A stretch of DNA of 32,368 bases, taken from an uncultured Pseudomonadota bacterium. Its GTDB lineage: Bacteria; Pseudomonadota; Gammaproteobacteria; Burkholderiales; SG8-39. Shown here one piece after another: positions 7,578-15,886 of this stretch. Position numbers and translations under genes: made by a program. Below the pieces are notes generated by a model, which was given only the letters and a program-made list of their open reading frames with translations, made no database searches and was not told the DNA's origin. Position 1 is the first letter of the stretch, and the number at the start of each line of letters is the position of its first letter. The stretch covers positions 1 through 32,368 of the forward strand of contig CAIVVS010000288.1 in assembly GCA_903909415.1 (NCBI GenBank). The letters are read 5' to 3'.

Positions 7578-8768
7578 GCGCGGGCCGGGCCGCACCAGCA
7601 GGTGGTAGGACAGCAGCACGCACCAGGCGAGGCCGGCAATCGCCAGCGCCATGGGCACCGGCGTGCCGTCGTGCAACCGGCCTATCGCCAGGCCGACGAC
7701 CGCGCCCATCGAGAGCTGCAGGAAGCCCAGCACCGCCGAGGCGGTGCCCGCCATGGTGGGGAAGGGGCCGACCGCGCCGGCCATCACCGGCGGGTTGTTC
7801 AATCCGGTGCCGAACAGGAAGATGAACCAGGGTGCGACGATGGCTTCCACCGAGCGCACGCCGGCCAGCGCCATGCCCGCCATCAGGGTCGCGCCCAGCA
7901 CCATGATCGCCGTGCCCATGGCCATCAGCCGGTAGGGGCTGGCGCGGTGCGACAGGCGCGCCGTCAGCAGCGTGGCGACGATGTAGCCGAGGATGGACGC
8001 CGAGAACAGCATGCCGAACTCCTGCGCGCTCACGCCCAGCAGGTTGATCAGGATGAAGGGCGAGACCGACAGGTAGGCCATGATGGTGCCGTAGGAGCAG
8101 CCGGCGCACAGCGTGTAGCCCACGAAACGCCGGTTGCCCAGCAGCAGGCGCAGGTTGGCCCACAGCGTACGCAACGAGGTGGCGTGCGGGTTGCGGTGCA
8201 GGTTGGACTCGTCCAGCAGCACCGCCGACATCAGCAGCAGGATGCCGCCGTACAGCGCGAGCGCGCCGAAGTTCGCGCGCCAGCCGAAGTGCTGCTGGAT
8301 CACGCCGGCAACCACCGGGCCGGAGAAGATCGCCAGCGCCGCCGCGGCCGTGGTGTAGCCCAGCATGCGCGCCGTGCCCTCGGCGCCCCAGACGTCGCGC
8401 ACGATGGCGCGCCCCAGCACCGGCGCCGCGCAGCAGCCGATGCCCTGCATCACGCGCCCGGCCATCAGGAGGTCGATGGTGGGGGCGAAGGCGCTGGCCG
8501 CGGATCCCACGGTGAAGATCGCGCCGCCTGCCAGCAGCACCGGGCGGCGGCCGAAGCGGTCCGACAGCGGGCCGTAGAACAGCTGCGAGACCGCGAAGCT
8601 GATCACGAAGGCCGACAGCAGCATCTGCCCGCCCGACACCGGGACGCCGAAGTCCGCCACCAGCGCCGGCAGCGACGGGATCAGCATGTCCGTGCCCAGC
8701 GCCAGTAGGGCAAAGCCCGCGGCGATCATGCCGCTGATGACGGGATGCTTGAGGGGCAGGCGCGCCAT
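7572..8768 (-). CDS. Bcr/CflA-family MFS multidrug efflux transporter
   Basis: This 398-residue, 12-helix major facilitator of the inner membrane is a proton-coupled exporter of the drug:H+ antiporter-1 (Bcr/CflA) type. Helix 1 contains GTDMLIPSLPALVADF, which with the following QMLLSAFVISFAVSQLFYGP segment is diagnostic of this subfamily. Motif A, GPLSDRFGRRPVLL, lies between helices 2 and 3. ATG at 8768 gives the normal short cytoplasmic N-terminus; the frame stays open further upstream but runs into the FAH gene. That gene ends only 16 bp upstream, so the two are probably cotranscribed. Coupling to a catabolic hydrolase suggests export of a toxic acid or intermediate, but drug export is equally possible. 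An 11-bp tandem repeat covers the stop codon. Confidence 0.9.
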   Translation of the reverse strand: MARLPLKHPVISGMIAAGFALLALGTDMLIPSLPALVADFGVPVSGGQMLLSAFVISFAVSQLFYGPLSDRFGRRPVLLAGGAIFTVGSAASAFAPTIDLLMAGRVMQGIGCCAAPVLGRAIVRDVWGAEGTARMLGYTTAAAALAIFSGPVVAGVIQQHFGWRANFGALALYGGILLLMSAVLLDESNLHRNPHATSLRTLWANLRLLLGNRRFVGYTLCAGCSYGTIMAYLSVSPFILINLLGVSAQEFGMLFSASILGYIVATLLTARLSHRASPYRLMAMGTAIMVLGATLMAGMALAGVRSVEAIVAPWFIFLFGTGLNNPPVMAGAVGPFPTMAGTASAVLGFLQLSMGAVVGLAIGRLHDGTPVPMALAIAGLAWCVLLSYHLLVRPGPRH

Positions 8769-8784
8769 CAGGTCGCGCCCCGCT

Positions 8785-9924
8785 TCAGTTCGATGGGGGC
8801 TCGGCGGGGGCCGGGGCCTGTGCTTCGTTTGCCTGCGCCTCGGCCTCGTGCGGGGTGTCGTCCGCGGCGACCGCCGGCGCGGCAGGCGCCGCCTCGGCAT
8901 CGCGCGCGCGTCCCGGACGGCGGCCGTCCACCACCTGCTGGTCGATCGCGCCGAACACCGACTGGCCGGCGTGGTCGATCATCTCGAGGCGCACGCGGTC
9001 GCCGAACTTCAGGAACGGCGTCTTCGGCTCGCCGTGCTCCACCGTCTCCAGCGCGCGCTTCTCCGCGATGCAGGCGTGGCCCGCCTTGTAGCCGAAGTTC
9101 GAGATCGTGCCTGAGCCGAGCACGCAGCCCGCGCCCAGCGGCCGCGTCTTCGCGGCGTGCGCGATCAGCTGCGCGAAGTGGAACTGCATGTCGCTGCCGC
9201 AGTCCGGCGTGCCGAACTCCCCGCCGTTCACGTGGATGCGCATCGGCAGGCGCAGGCGCCGGCCGTCCCAGGCCGGCCCGAGTTCGTCGGGCGTGACCAT
9301 CACCGGCGCGAAGGCGGTGGCGCCCTTGCCGTTGACGAAGCCGAAGCCCTTGCCCAGCTCCGACGGGATCAGGTTGCGCAGCGACACGTCGTTCAGCAGC
9401 GCGAGCAGCAGGATGTGCTCCGAGGCCCGGTCCGCAGGGCAGCCCATGGGCACGTCCTCGGTGACCACGGCGATCTCGCCTTCCAGGTCGATGCCCCATT
9501 CCTCGGACAGGCAGGTGATGTCGTCGCGCGGCCCGATGAAGAAGTCCGAGTCGCCCTGGTACATCAGCGGGTCCTTCTTCAGCTCGGGGGGCATGGTCGC
9601 GCCGCGCGCCTTGCGCACCAGTTCGACATGGGCGAGGTAGGCCGATCCGTCCAGCCACTGGTAGGCGCGCGGCAGGGGCGCGGCGAACTGCGAGAAGTCG
9701 GGCGCGAACCAGCGCGAGGGCGTGTCCGGCGAGGACAGCGGCTGGCCGCCGCGGTTCAGGTCCTCGTACAGGGACTGCAGCTGGGGGGAGCAGTAGGCCC
9801 AGTCGTCCAGTGCCGCCTGCAGCGTGGGCGCGACGTCCGCCGCCACGCGGGCGCGCGAAAGGTCGCGCGACACCACCACCAGCGTGCCGTTGCGCGATCC
9901 GTCCTTGAGGGTGCCGAGTTTCAT
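8785..9924 (-). CDS. Fumarylacetoacetate-hydrolase (FAH) family protein with low-complexity C-terminal tail
   Basis: Residues about 1-328 are a bacterial FAH-fold enzyme starting MKLGTLKDGSRNG. A catalytic domain binds divalent metal through Asp146 and Glu148/Glu150 in DLEGEIAVV, followed by FGFVNGKGATAF and LGSGTISNFG. Family members hydrolyse C-C bonds of 2,4-diketo acids (fumarylacetoacetate, acylpyruvates) or act on related keto acids. Residues about 329-379 are an Ala/Pro/Glu-rich tail with no fold signal and are extra compared with the usual 325-330 residue length. ATG at 9924 matches the family start; the open frame to 10470 is spurious. It is upstream of and probably cotranscribed with the MFS gene, and divergent from the tripartite transporter, whose substrate it may process. 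Confidence 0.88.
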   Translation of the reverse strand: MKLGTLKDGSRNGTLVVVSRDLSRARVAADVAPTLQAALDDWAYCSPQLQSLYEDLNRGGQPLSSPDTPSRWFAPDFSQFAAPLPRAYQWLDGSAYLAHVELVRKARGATMPPELKKDPLMYQGDSDFFIGPRDDITCLSEEWGIDLEGEIAVVTEDVPMGCPADRASEHILLLALLNDVSLRNLIPSELGKGFGFVNGKGATAFAPVMVTPDELGPAWDGRRLRLPMRIHVNGGEFGTPDCGSDMQFHFAQLIAHAAKTRPLGAGCVLGSGTISNFGYKAGHACIAEKRALETVEHGEPKTPFLKFGDRVRLEMIDHAGQSVFGAIDQQVVDGRRPGRARDAEAAPAAPAVAADDTPHEAEAQANEAQAPAPAEPPSN

Positions 9925-9975
9925 GCGTCTGCCTTGCGAAATGCCCCTGGCCGGTGGGCCTTGCGGGAAGGCGCG

Positions 9976-9981
9976 ATTGTA
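9976..9981 (-). promoter_or_regulatory. Possible -10 element for the FAH-MFS operon
   Basis: TACAAT on the minus strand matches the sigma-70 -10 consensus at 5 of 6 positions and lies 51 bp upstream of the FAH start codon. No recognisable -35 is present in the GC-rich sequence behind it. Confidence 0.35.
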
Positions 9982-10111
9982 CTGGAACGGGGCTGGCGGC
10001 CGGCCCGCGCGGGCCCGCGCCAGCCGGGGGCCGCGCCGCGCGCACCGGTGCCGGGCAGGCGGCGGCGCGGGTGTCCACCGGGGTGCATGCGGCGCGGTCG
10101 TGCCCCGCCGC

Positions 10112-10120
10112 TGATAGACT
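10112..10120 (+). promoter_or_regulatory. Possible extended -10 promoter for the tctCBA operon
   Basis: TGA-TAGACT is a TGn extended -10 with 4 of 6 matches to TATAAT, giving a leader of about 85-90 bases before the ATG at 10214. No clear -35 is visible. Confidence 0.3.
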
Positions 10121-10213
10121 AGGCGCCGATGCGCGGACTGCTTGCCGCATTGGTTGCATATCGCAAGCGTGCGCCCGCGCGACCCGGAATCCGACCTAGC
10201 CAGGAGAACCACC

Positions 10214-11191
10214 ATGAAGCCGATCCAAGGACGCACGCTGCTGTCGTGCATAGCCGTCGTTGCCGCGCTGTCACCCGTCGCAGCGCTGGCCCAGGCCTTC
10301 CCCTCGCAGCCGATCCAGCTGGTCGTGCCCTGGCCCCCGGGCGGCGGCAGCGACACGGCGATGCGCATGACCGCCGATGCGGCGACGAAGAAGATGGGCG
10401 TGCCGGTGGTGGTGGTGAACAAGCCCGGCGCCGGCGGCACCGTGGGCATCAAGGAAGTGATGTCCTCCAAGCCCGACGGCTACACGCTGGCGATGATCGC
10501 CACCGGCGCGGTGTTCGCCCAGTACAACAACCCGAACGCCAACGCGCTGAGCGAGATGGAGCCGATCGTGTTCTTCGGCGACGATCCGTCCGCGATCACG
10601 GTGAATCCCAAGACCGGCTTCAAGAACCTGGCCGAACTGGTCGCCTTCGCCAAGGCCAACCCCGGCAAGCTCAAGAACGGCAACGACCAGCCCGGCGGTT
10701 CCTCGCACGTCGCCGCGGCGGTGTTCGAGAAGTCCCTCGGCATCCGGCTGACCAAGGTGCCCTACGCCGGCTTCGCGCCGACGGTGCAGGCGCTGCTCTC
10801 GGGCGAGGTGGAGATGGCCTCGATCGCGCTGCCGGACGTCATCGAGCAGCACAACGCCGGCAAGCTGCGCGTGCTGGGCGTGTCCGCCCCGTCGCGCCAC
10901 TTCAAGGCGCCTGACGTCCCCACCTTCCGCGAACAGGGCTTCCCGGTGATATCCGGCCTGTGGCGCGTCATCGCCGGTCCCAAGGGCATCCCGGCCGACC
11001 GCATGAAGGTGCTCGAGGGCAAGTTCCTCGAGACGCTGAACGACAAGGAGTTCCAGGAGAAGGCGCGCGCCGCCGGCTTTCTGGTGACGCCGATGAACGG
11101 CGCGGACACCAAGAAGCGCTGGGCGCAGGACGACGCCGACATGTATCCGGTGTTCCTCGAGGCCGGCCTGGTGAAGACGCGGCAGAAGTAA
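10214..11191 (+). CDS. Tripartite tricarboxylate transporter substrate-binding protein (Bug/TctC)
   Basis: This 325-residue periplasmic binding protein delivers a carboxylate ligand to the TctAB membrane permease encoded directly downstream. An N-terminal Sec signal peptide (basic start, hydrophobic LLSCIAVVAALSPVAALAQ) is probably cleaved near residue 27. The mature protein begins with the Bug hallmark FPSQPIQLVVPWPPGGGSD. The carboxylate-binding loops GGGSDTAMR and PGAGGTVG are intact. ATG at 10214 has AGGAGAA at 10202-10208; the frame opens earlier, at 10142, but without a signal peptide start. It is the first gene of a TctC-TctB-TctA operon, 57 bp before TctB. Bug ligands range from citrate to aromatic acids, amino acids and nicotinate; the ligand here is not predictable. 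Confidence 0.93.
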   Translation: MKPIQGRTLLSCIAVVAALSPVAALAQAFPSQPIQLVVPWPPGGGSDTAMRMTADAATKKMGVPVVVVNKPGAGGTVGIKEVMSSKPDGYTLAMIATGAVFAQYNNPNANALSEMEPIVFFGDDPSAITVNPKTGFKNLAELVAFAKANPGKLKNGNDQPGGSSHVAAAVFEKSLGIRLTKVPYAGFAPTVQALLSGEVEMASIALPDVIEQHNAGKLRVLGVSAPSRHFKAPDVPTFREQGFPVISGLWRVIAGPKGIPADRMKVLEGKFLETLNDKEFQEKARAAGFLVTPMNGADTKKRWAQDDADMYPVFLEAGLVKTRQK

Positions 11192-11248
11192 GCGGACCGG
11201 CAAGCCAGAAGCAACGGCGTTGTCCCAGACGTCCGGCCGGGGCGCGCC

Positions 11249-11713
11249 ATGAGCGCGCCGCCCGGCCGCTTCGCTAGCCAGGACCTCTGGGCGGGACTGG
11301 CCCTGGCCCTGGTCGGCGTCGCCGCGCTGGTGCTGGGGCGCGGCCTCACCTTCGGCACCGCCGATGACATGGGCGAGGGCTACGTGCCGCGCGCCATGGC
11401 CATCGCGCTGGTGGCGCTGGGCCTGCTGGTCGCGGCGCTCGGGTTGCGGCGCGGCAGCGAGCCGGTGGACGCCATGCGGTTCCGTCCGATGCTGTTCGTG
11501 ACCGCCTCGGTGCTGGCCTTCATCGCATCGCTGCAGACCCTGGGCGTGCTCGCGGCCATCGCCGCGAGCACTGTGTGCGCGAGCTTCGCCGGCCAGCCGC
11601 TGCGGCCGCGCGCGCTGGCGGCGGTGATCATCGTGCTTTGCCTGGTCGTGGTCGGCGTGTTCGTGAAGGGCCTCGGCCTGCCGCTGGCCATCCTGCCGCG
11701 CATCGGGGGCTGA
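11249..11713 (+). CDS. tctB: Tripartite tricarboxylate transporter small membrane subunit (TctB)
   Basis: This 154-residue protein has four hydrophobic segments, including DLWAGLALALVGVAALVLG, the RAMAIALVALGLLVAALGL helix, and two adjacent helices in the C-terminal half. This is the topology of TctB, the small integral subunit that forms the permease with TctA. The family marker GEGYVPRA follows helix 1, close to the usual G-xG-xxP pattern. TctB sequences diverge strongly, so the assignment rests on length, topology and its place between TctC and TctA. Its TGA stop is immediately followed by the GTG start of tctA, implying translational coupling. The ribosome-binding site is weak (GGGG a few bases upstream). 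Confidence 0.9.
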   Translation: MSAPPGRFASQDLWAGLALALVGVAALVLGRGLTFGTADDMGEGYVPRAMAIALVALGLLVAALGLRRGSEPVDAMRFRPMLFVTASVLAFIASLQTLGVLAAIAASTVCASFAGQPLRPRALAAVIIVLCLVVVGVFVKGLGLPLAILPRIGG

Positions 11714-13234
11714 GTGGACGGTCTGGTGGACTTCAGCTCGCTGCTGGGCAACATCGGGCTCGGCTTCTCCGTCGCGTTCTCGCCGACCAACCTTGCGCTG
11801 TGCTTCGCGGGCTGCCTGCTGGGCACGCTGATCGGCGTGCTGCCCGGCATCGGGCCCTCGGCCACCGTGGCCATGCTGATGCCGGTGACCTTCTGGCTGC
11901 CGCCGGTGGGCGCGCTGATCATGCTCGCCGGCGTGTTCTACGGCTCGCAGTACGGCGGTTCCACCACCGCCATCCTGGTGAACCTGCCGGGCGAATCCTC
12001 GTCCGTGGTCACCACGCTGGACGGCCATGCCATGGCGCGCAAGGGGCGCGCGGGCGCCGCGCTCGCGGTGGCGGCGCTGGCGTCCTTGTTCGCCGGCACC
12101 GTGACCGCGCTGGTGATCGCCGCGGCCGGCCCGCCGATCGCCAAGCTCGCGCTGCTGTTCCAGTCGCCGGATTACGTCGCGGTGATGGTGCTGGGCCTGG
12201 TGTCGGCCGTGGTGCTGGCGCAGGGCAGCCTGCCCAAGGCGCTGGCGATGATCGCGCTGGGCGTGTTCCTCGGACTGGTCGGCACCGACGTCACCACCGG
12301 CATGCAGCGCTATACGCTGGGCGTGAACGCGCTGTATGACGGCATCGGTTTCGTGCCGGTGGCGATGGGCTTGTTCGGCCTGGCGGAGATCATGCTCAAC
12401 CTGGAGGCCACGCAGGGGCAGGGCCGGGTGATGAAGCCCATGGACCGGCTGTGGCCGACCAGGGCGGACTTCAAGGCGGCCACGCCGGCGGCGATGCGCG
12501 GCACGGCGCTGGGCATCGGCCTGGGCATCCTGCCCGGCAGCACCACGGACATCCCGGCCTACGCCGCCTACAGCCTGGAGAAAAAGCTCTCCAAGCACCC
12601 CGAGGAGTTCGGACAAGGCGCGGTCGCCGGCGTGGCCGCGCCCGAGGCGGCGAACAACGCCTCGGCGCAGGCCGGCTTCATCCCGATGCTGTCGCTGGGC
12701 ATCCCGCCGAACGCCATCATGGCGATGATGATAGGCGCCATGATGATCCACGGCATCGCGCCCGGGCCGCAGATCATCGACAAGCAGCCTGCGCTGTTCT
12801 GGGGGTTGGTGGCCAGCATGTGGATAGGCAACGTCATGCTGGTGGTGCTGAACCTGCCGCTGATCTGGGTGTGGGTGCGGCTGCTGTCCATCCCGTACCG
12901 CATCCTGTTCCCGGCCATCATCGTGTTCTGCTGCATCGGCTGCTACAGCCTGAAGAACAACGCGGCGGACGTGGTGATCATGGCGGTGTTCGGCGTGATC
13001 GGCTACTTCCTGCGCAAGCTGCGCTGCGAACCCGCGCCGCTGCTGCTCGGCTTCATCCTAGGTCCGATGCTGGAGGAGAATTTCCGGCGCTCCATGCTGG
13101 TGTCCGGTGGCGAGTTGTCCGTGTTCGTCACCCGGCCGATCAGCGCGGGCTTCCTCGCGGTGTCGGCCCTGCTGCTGCTGGCGGTGATGGTGCCGGCGTT
13201 CAACCGCGCGCGGGTGGGCGCGCCGCAGGAATAG
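11714..13234 (+). CDS. tctA: Tripartite tricarboxylate transporter large permease subunit (TctA)
   Basis: This 506-residue permease of 11-12 membrane helices couples substrate uptake to the sodium or proton gradient, using ligand delivered by the TctC protein at 10214-11191. The two conserved TctA half-repeat motifs are present: LLGTLIGVLPGIGPSATVAM near residues 35-54, with GVFYGSQYGGSTTAIL shortly after, and GIGLGILPGSTTD with ASAQAGFIPMLSLGIPPN in the second half. Length is normal (about 500). Start is GTG at 11714, directly abutting the tctB stop. No terminator is seen: the convergent dehydrogenase gene begins 7 bp after the stop, so the two transcripts meet almost end to end. Confidence 0.95.
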   Translation: MDGLVDFSSLLGNIGLGFSVAFSPTNLALCFAGCLLGTLIGVLPGIGPSATVAMLMPVTFWLPPVGALIMLAGVFYGSQYGGSTTAILVNLPGESSSVVTTLDGHAMARKGRAGAALAVAALASLFAGTVTALVIAAAGPPIAKLALLFQSPDYVAVMVLGLVSAVVLAQGSLPKALAMIALGVFLGLVGTDVTTGMQRYTLGVNALYDGIGFVPVAMGLFGLAEIMLNLEATQGQGRVMKPMDRLWPTRADFKAATPAAMRGTALGIGLGILPGSTTDIPAYAAYSLEKKLSKHPEEFGQGAVAGVAAPEAANNASAQAGFIPMLSLGIPPNAIMAMMIGAMMIHGIAPGPQIIDKQPALFWGLVASMWIGNVMLVVLNLPLIWVWVRLLSIPYRILFPAIIVFCCIGCYSLKNNAADVVIMAVFGVIGYFLRKLRCEPAPLLLGFILGPMLEENFRRSMLVSGGELSVFVTRPISAGFLAVSALLLLAVMVPAFNRARVGAPQE

Positions 13235-13241
13235 TCCCGGC

Positions 13242-14102
13242 TCAGCCCTCGACCAGGCGCGACAGGTCGCTGTCCCCGCCCCGGCTGGCGACCAAGGCGC
13301 GCATCAGGCTGGCGGCGAACTCGGCCATGGCCAGCGGCGTGCCGGTCTGGCGCGCGAGGTCCAGCGCGGTGTCCAGGTCCTTGAGCATGGTGTCGGCCGC
13401 GCCGATGGCATCAGTGGGCGCGGTCACCATGCGCGGCACGAACACCTGGAAGGGTTTGGAGTCCGCCCAGCCGCCGGCCAGCGCGCGGGTCAGCAGGGCC
13501 GGGTCCACGGCGCCGGCCTTGGCCAGGCGCACGGCCTCGGCGATCACCGCGATGGTGGAACCGACGATCACCTGGTTGGCGAGCTTGGTGGTCTGGCCCG
13601 CGCCGACCGGGCCCATGTGGGTGACCTGCCCCGAGTAATGCGCGAGCACCGGCGCGGCGCGTGCCACGGCGGCTGCATCGCCTCCCGCCATGATGGCGAG
13701 CGTCCCGGCCTTCGCGCCGACCACGCCGCCCGACACCGGCGCATCCAGCCATTGCCCGCCGCAGGCTGCCTGCAACCGGGCCGCGAAGTCGCGCGTGGCA
13801 TCGGGGCGGATGCTGGAGTGGTCCACCAGCACGACGGGCTTGCCCGCCGTCGCCACGCCATCCTTGCCGAACACCACCTGCTCGACCGCGCCCGCGTCCA
13901 TCAGGCACATCAGCACCAGGTCCGCGCCGGCCGCGGCCTCGCGCGGGGTGGCGGCGACCGTCGCCCCCGCTGCTGCTACCGGCGCGCACTTGTCCTTGCT
14001 GCGGTTCCAGGCGGTCAGGGGCACGCCGGCTGCAAGCAGGCGCAGCGCCATGGGCAGGCCCATCAGGCCCATGCCGAGGAAGGCGACGCGCGACGCGCTC
14101 AC
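13242..14102 (-). CDS. 3-hydroxyisobutyrate-dehydrogenase-family NAD(P)-dependent oxidoreductase
   Basis: This 286-residue beta-hydroxyacid dehydrogenase has a Rossmann motif GMGLMGLP at 10-17 and Asn33-Arg34-Ser35 at the end of strand 2, which favours NADPH over NADH (inference). The substrate-binding segment [16 protein letters not shown] is present, and catalytic Lys173 lies in TTKLANQ. The family includes 3-hydroxyisobutyrate, tartronate-semialdehyde, 4-hydroxybutyrate and L-threonate (LtnD) dehydrogenases. Start is GTG at 14102, with GGAG at 14111-14114; its GTGA overlaps the TGA stop of the dehydratase gene, so translation is coupled. As third gene of the DenD-like/IlvD-like operon it probably oxidises or reduces a hydroxy or keto acid made by the first two. 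Confidence 0.9.
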   Translation of the reverse strand: MSASRVAFLGMGLMGLPMALRLLAAGVPLTAWNRSKDKCAPVAAAGATVAATPREAAAGADLVLMCLMDAGAVEQVVFGKDGVATAGKPVVLVDHSSIRPDATRDFAARLQAACGGQWLDAPVSGGVVGAKAGTLAIMAGGDAAAVARAAPVLAHYSGQVTHMGPVGAGQTTKLANQVIVGSTIAVIAEAVRLAKAGAVDPALLTRALAGGWADSKPFQVFVPRMVTAPTDAIGAADTMLKDLDTALDLARQTGTPLAMAEFAASLMRALVASRGGDSDLSRLVEG

Positions 14103-15886
14103 TTCTTCAGCTCCAGCCGCTTCTCGACCGGCCACTGCACCTTGCCCGAATGCGTGACTGCGCCGAGGTGGGCGGGACCGACCAGGCGCGCGTACTTCTC
14201 CAGCACGCCGGCGAGGCGCTCGCCGCCCTTGCGCGCGGGCGCTGCGGCGAGCGCGCGGCGGCGCTTCGCCAGTTCGGTTGCCGATACCAGCAGGTCGATG
14301 CGGCCGAGCGGCGCGTCGATGCGGATGCGGTCGCCCTCGCGCACCAGCGCGATCGGGCCGCCGTCGGCGGCTTCCGGGCAGAGGTAGCCGACCATCATCC
14401 CGCGCGTCGCGCCGGAGAAGCGGCCGTCGGTGACCAGCGCCACCTTCTCGCCCATGCCCTGGCCGTAGAGCAGCGCGGTCACGCCCAGCATCTCGCGCAT
14501 GCCGGGTCCGCCGCGCGGCCCCTCGTTGCGGATCACCAGCACGTCGCCCGCGTCGTACCGGCGCGCCTTGACCGCGTTGGCCGCGTCTTCCTCGCAGTCG
14601 TAGACCCGGGCGCGGCCCTCGAATACCTGCGACTTCAGCCCGGCGACCTTCACCAGGGCGCCGTCCGGCGCCAGGCTGCCCTTGAGCACCACCACGCCGC
14701 CGGTGGGCTGGATGGCATGGTCGCAGTCGCGCACCACCTCGCCGTCGGGCGCGTCGTGGCGCCGCAGCGCGCGCTCCAGCGTCGTGCCGTCCAGGGTCAG
14801 GCAGTCGCCGTGCAGGTGGCCGCCGTCCAGCAGGGACCGCAGCACCGAGTACGCGCCGCCGGCCTCGTGCAGGTCGCGCGCGAGGAAGCGCCCGCCCGGC
14901 TGCAGGTCGGCGATCAGCGGCGTGCGCCGGAACACCTTGGCGCAATCGTCCATGGTGAAGCGGATTCCGGCTTCATGCGCGATGGCGGGGATGTGCAGCA
15001 CCGAGTTGGTCGAGCCGCCGGTCGCGGCCACGGACGCGCAGGCGTTCTCCAGGCTCTTGCGCGTCACCAGGTCACGCGGCAGCGGCCCGCCGTCGCGCAG
15101 GATGCGCATCACCGTCTCGCCCGCGCGCCGCGCCACGGCCAGCCGGTCGGAATAGACCGCGGGCAGCATGGCCGAGCCCGCGGGCGCGAGGCCCAGCGCT
15201 TCGGACACCATGGCCATGGTGTTGGCGGTGAACTGCCCGGGGCAGGCGCCGGCGGTGGGCGCGCAACTGCGTTCCATCGCGTCCAGGGCCTTCACGTCCA
15301 TGGTGCCGGTCAGCACCGATCCGACGCCCTCGTAGGCCGTGAGGATGGTGGCTTCCCTGCCGCGCTGCGCGCCGGTCATGCGTCCCGGCAGCATCGCGCC
15401 CCCATATACGAACACCGAGGGGATGTTCAGCCGCACCATGCCCATCATGATGCCGGGCAGGGTCTTGTCGCAGCCGGCGAAGCCGACCAGCGCGTCATAG
15501 GCATGGCCGCGCACCACCGCCTCGATCGAGTCGGCGACGATCTCGCGCGATACCAGCGAGAAGCGCATGCCCTTGTGGTTCATGGACATCGAGTCCGCCA
15601 CCGAGGCGCTGTAGAACTCGCGCGGCGTGCCGCCCGCCGCCGCCACGCCCATCTTCGCGGCCTCCTGCTGGCCGCGCAGCGGCAGCGAGCACGGCGTGTT
15701 CTCGCTGTAGGTGCTCATTACCCCGACCATGGGCCGGGCGATCGCGTCATCGTCCAGCCCCATCGCGCGGTAGAAGGCGCGGTGCGGCGTGCGGTCCAGG
15801 CCCTGGGTGGTGATGGGGGAGCGCAGCGGGGCCTTGGCGCGCCTGGGCGCAGGCTTCCTTGGCGCGGCTGGCTTGGTCTTGGCCAT
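14099..15886 (-). CDS. ilvD: IlvD/Edd-family dehydratase (dihydroxy-acid or sugar-acid dehydratase)
   Basis: This 595-residue Fe-S hydro-lyase removes water from 2,3-dihydroxy acids to give 2-keto acids. The three cluster-binding cysteines are visible: Cys66 in NTPCS, Cys139 in GCDKTLPG and Cys215 in [10 protein letters not shown]. After Cys66 the residue is Ser where the common motif is TPCN. A basic Lys/Pro/Ala-rich stretch (about 22 residues) precedes the family start around [13 protein letters not shown] at 15886 has GGAG at 15895-15898 and overlaps the upstream stop by one base (TGATG). The family covers both branched-chain amino acid synthesis and sugar-acid dehydration (xylonate, arabinonate, gluconate). 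Operon partners point to a sugar acid, but the biosynthetic role cannot be excluded from sequence alone. Confidence 0.9.
   Translation of the reverse strand: MAKTKPAAPRKPAPRRAKAPLRSPITTQGLDRTPHRAFYRAMGLDDDAIARPMVGVMSTYSENTPCSLPLRGQQEAAKMGVAAAGGTPREFYSASVADSMSMNHKGMRFSLVSREIVADSIEAVVRGHAYDALVGFAGCDKTLPGIMMGMVRLNIPSVFVYGGAMLPGRMTGAQRGREATILTAYEGVGSVLTGTMDVKALDAMERSCAPTAGACPGQFTANTMAMVSEALGLAPAGSAMLPAVYSDRLAVARRAGETVMRILRDGGPLPRDLVTRKSLENACASVAATGGSTNSVLHIPAIAHEAGIRFTMDDCAKVFRRTPLIADLQPGGRFLARDLHEAGGAYSVLRSLLDGGHLHGDCLTLDGTTLERALRRHDAPDGEVVRDCDHAIQPTGGVVVLKGSLAPDGALVKVAGLKSQVFEGRARVYDCEEDAANAVKARRYDAGDVLVIRNEGPRGGPGMREMLGVTALLYGQGMGEKVALVTDGRFSGATRGMMVGYLCPEAADGGPIALVREGDRIRIDAPLGRIDLLVSATELAKRRRALAAAPARKGGERLAGVLEKYARLVGPAHLGAVTHSGKVQWPVEKRLELKK

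Larger units (their letters stand above)
9925..10213. other. Divergent intergenic region between FAH and tctC genes
   Basis: This 289-bp spacer holds no convincing gene. It contains a minus-strand TACAAT (9976-9981) suited to the FAH gene, and a plus-strand extended -10 TGA-TAGACT (10112-10120) suited to tctC. A small inverted repeat TTGC-ATATC-GCAA lies at 10154-10166, with a further CTTGC at 10141-10145 that could pair alternatively with GCAAG at 10163-10167. The repeat would lie in the tctC leader. Any regulator binding site here cannot be assigned. Confidence 0.5.

Noticed and set aside
6460..8163. Apparent fusion of the methyltransferase with an upstream 219-residue segment
   Set aside because: The upstream part is an out-of-frame reading of the MFS gene on the same strand. 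The double ATG at 7503-7506 gives a normal TPR start.
10271..12751. 826-codon minus-strand open frame across tctC, tctB and tctA
   Set aside because: The product is compositionally biased (His/Arg/Gln-rich) and unlike any known protein. The opposite strand encodes three recognisable transporter genes.
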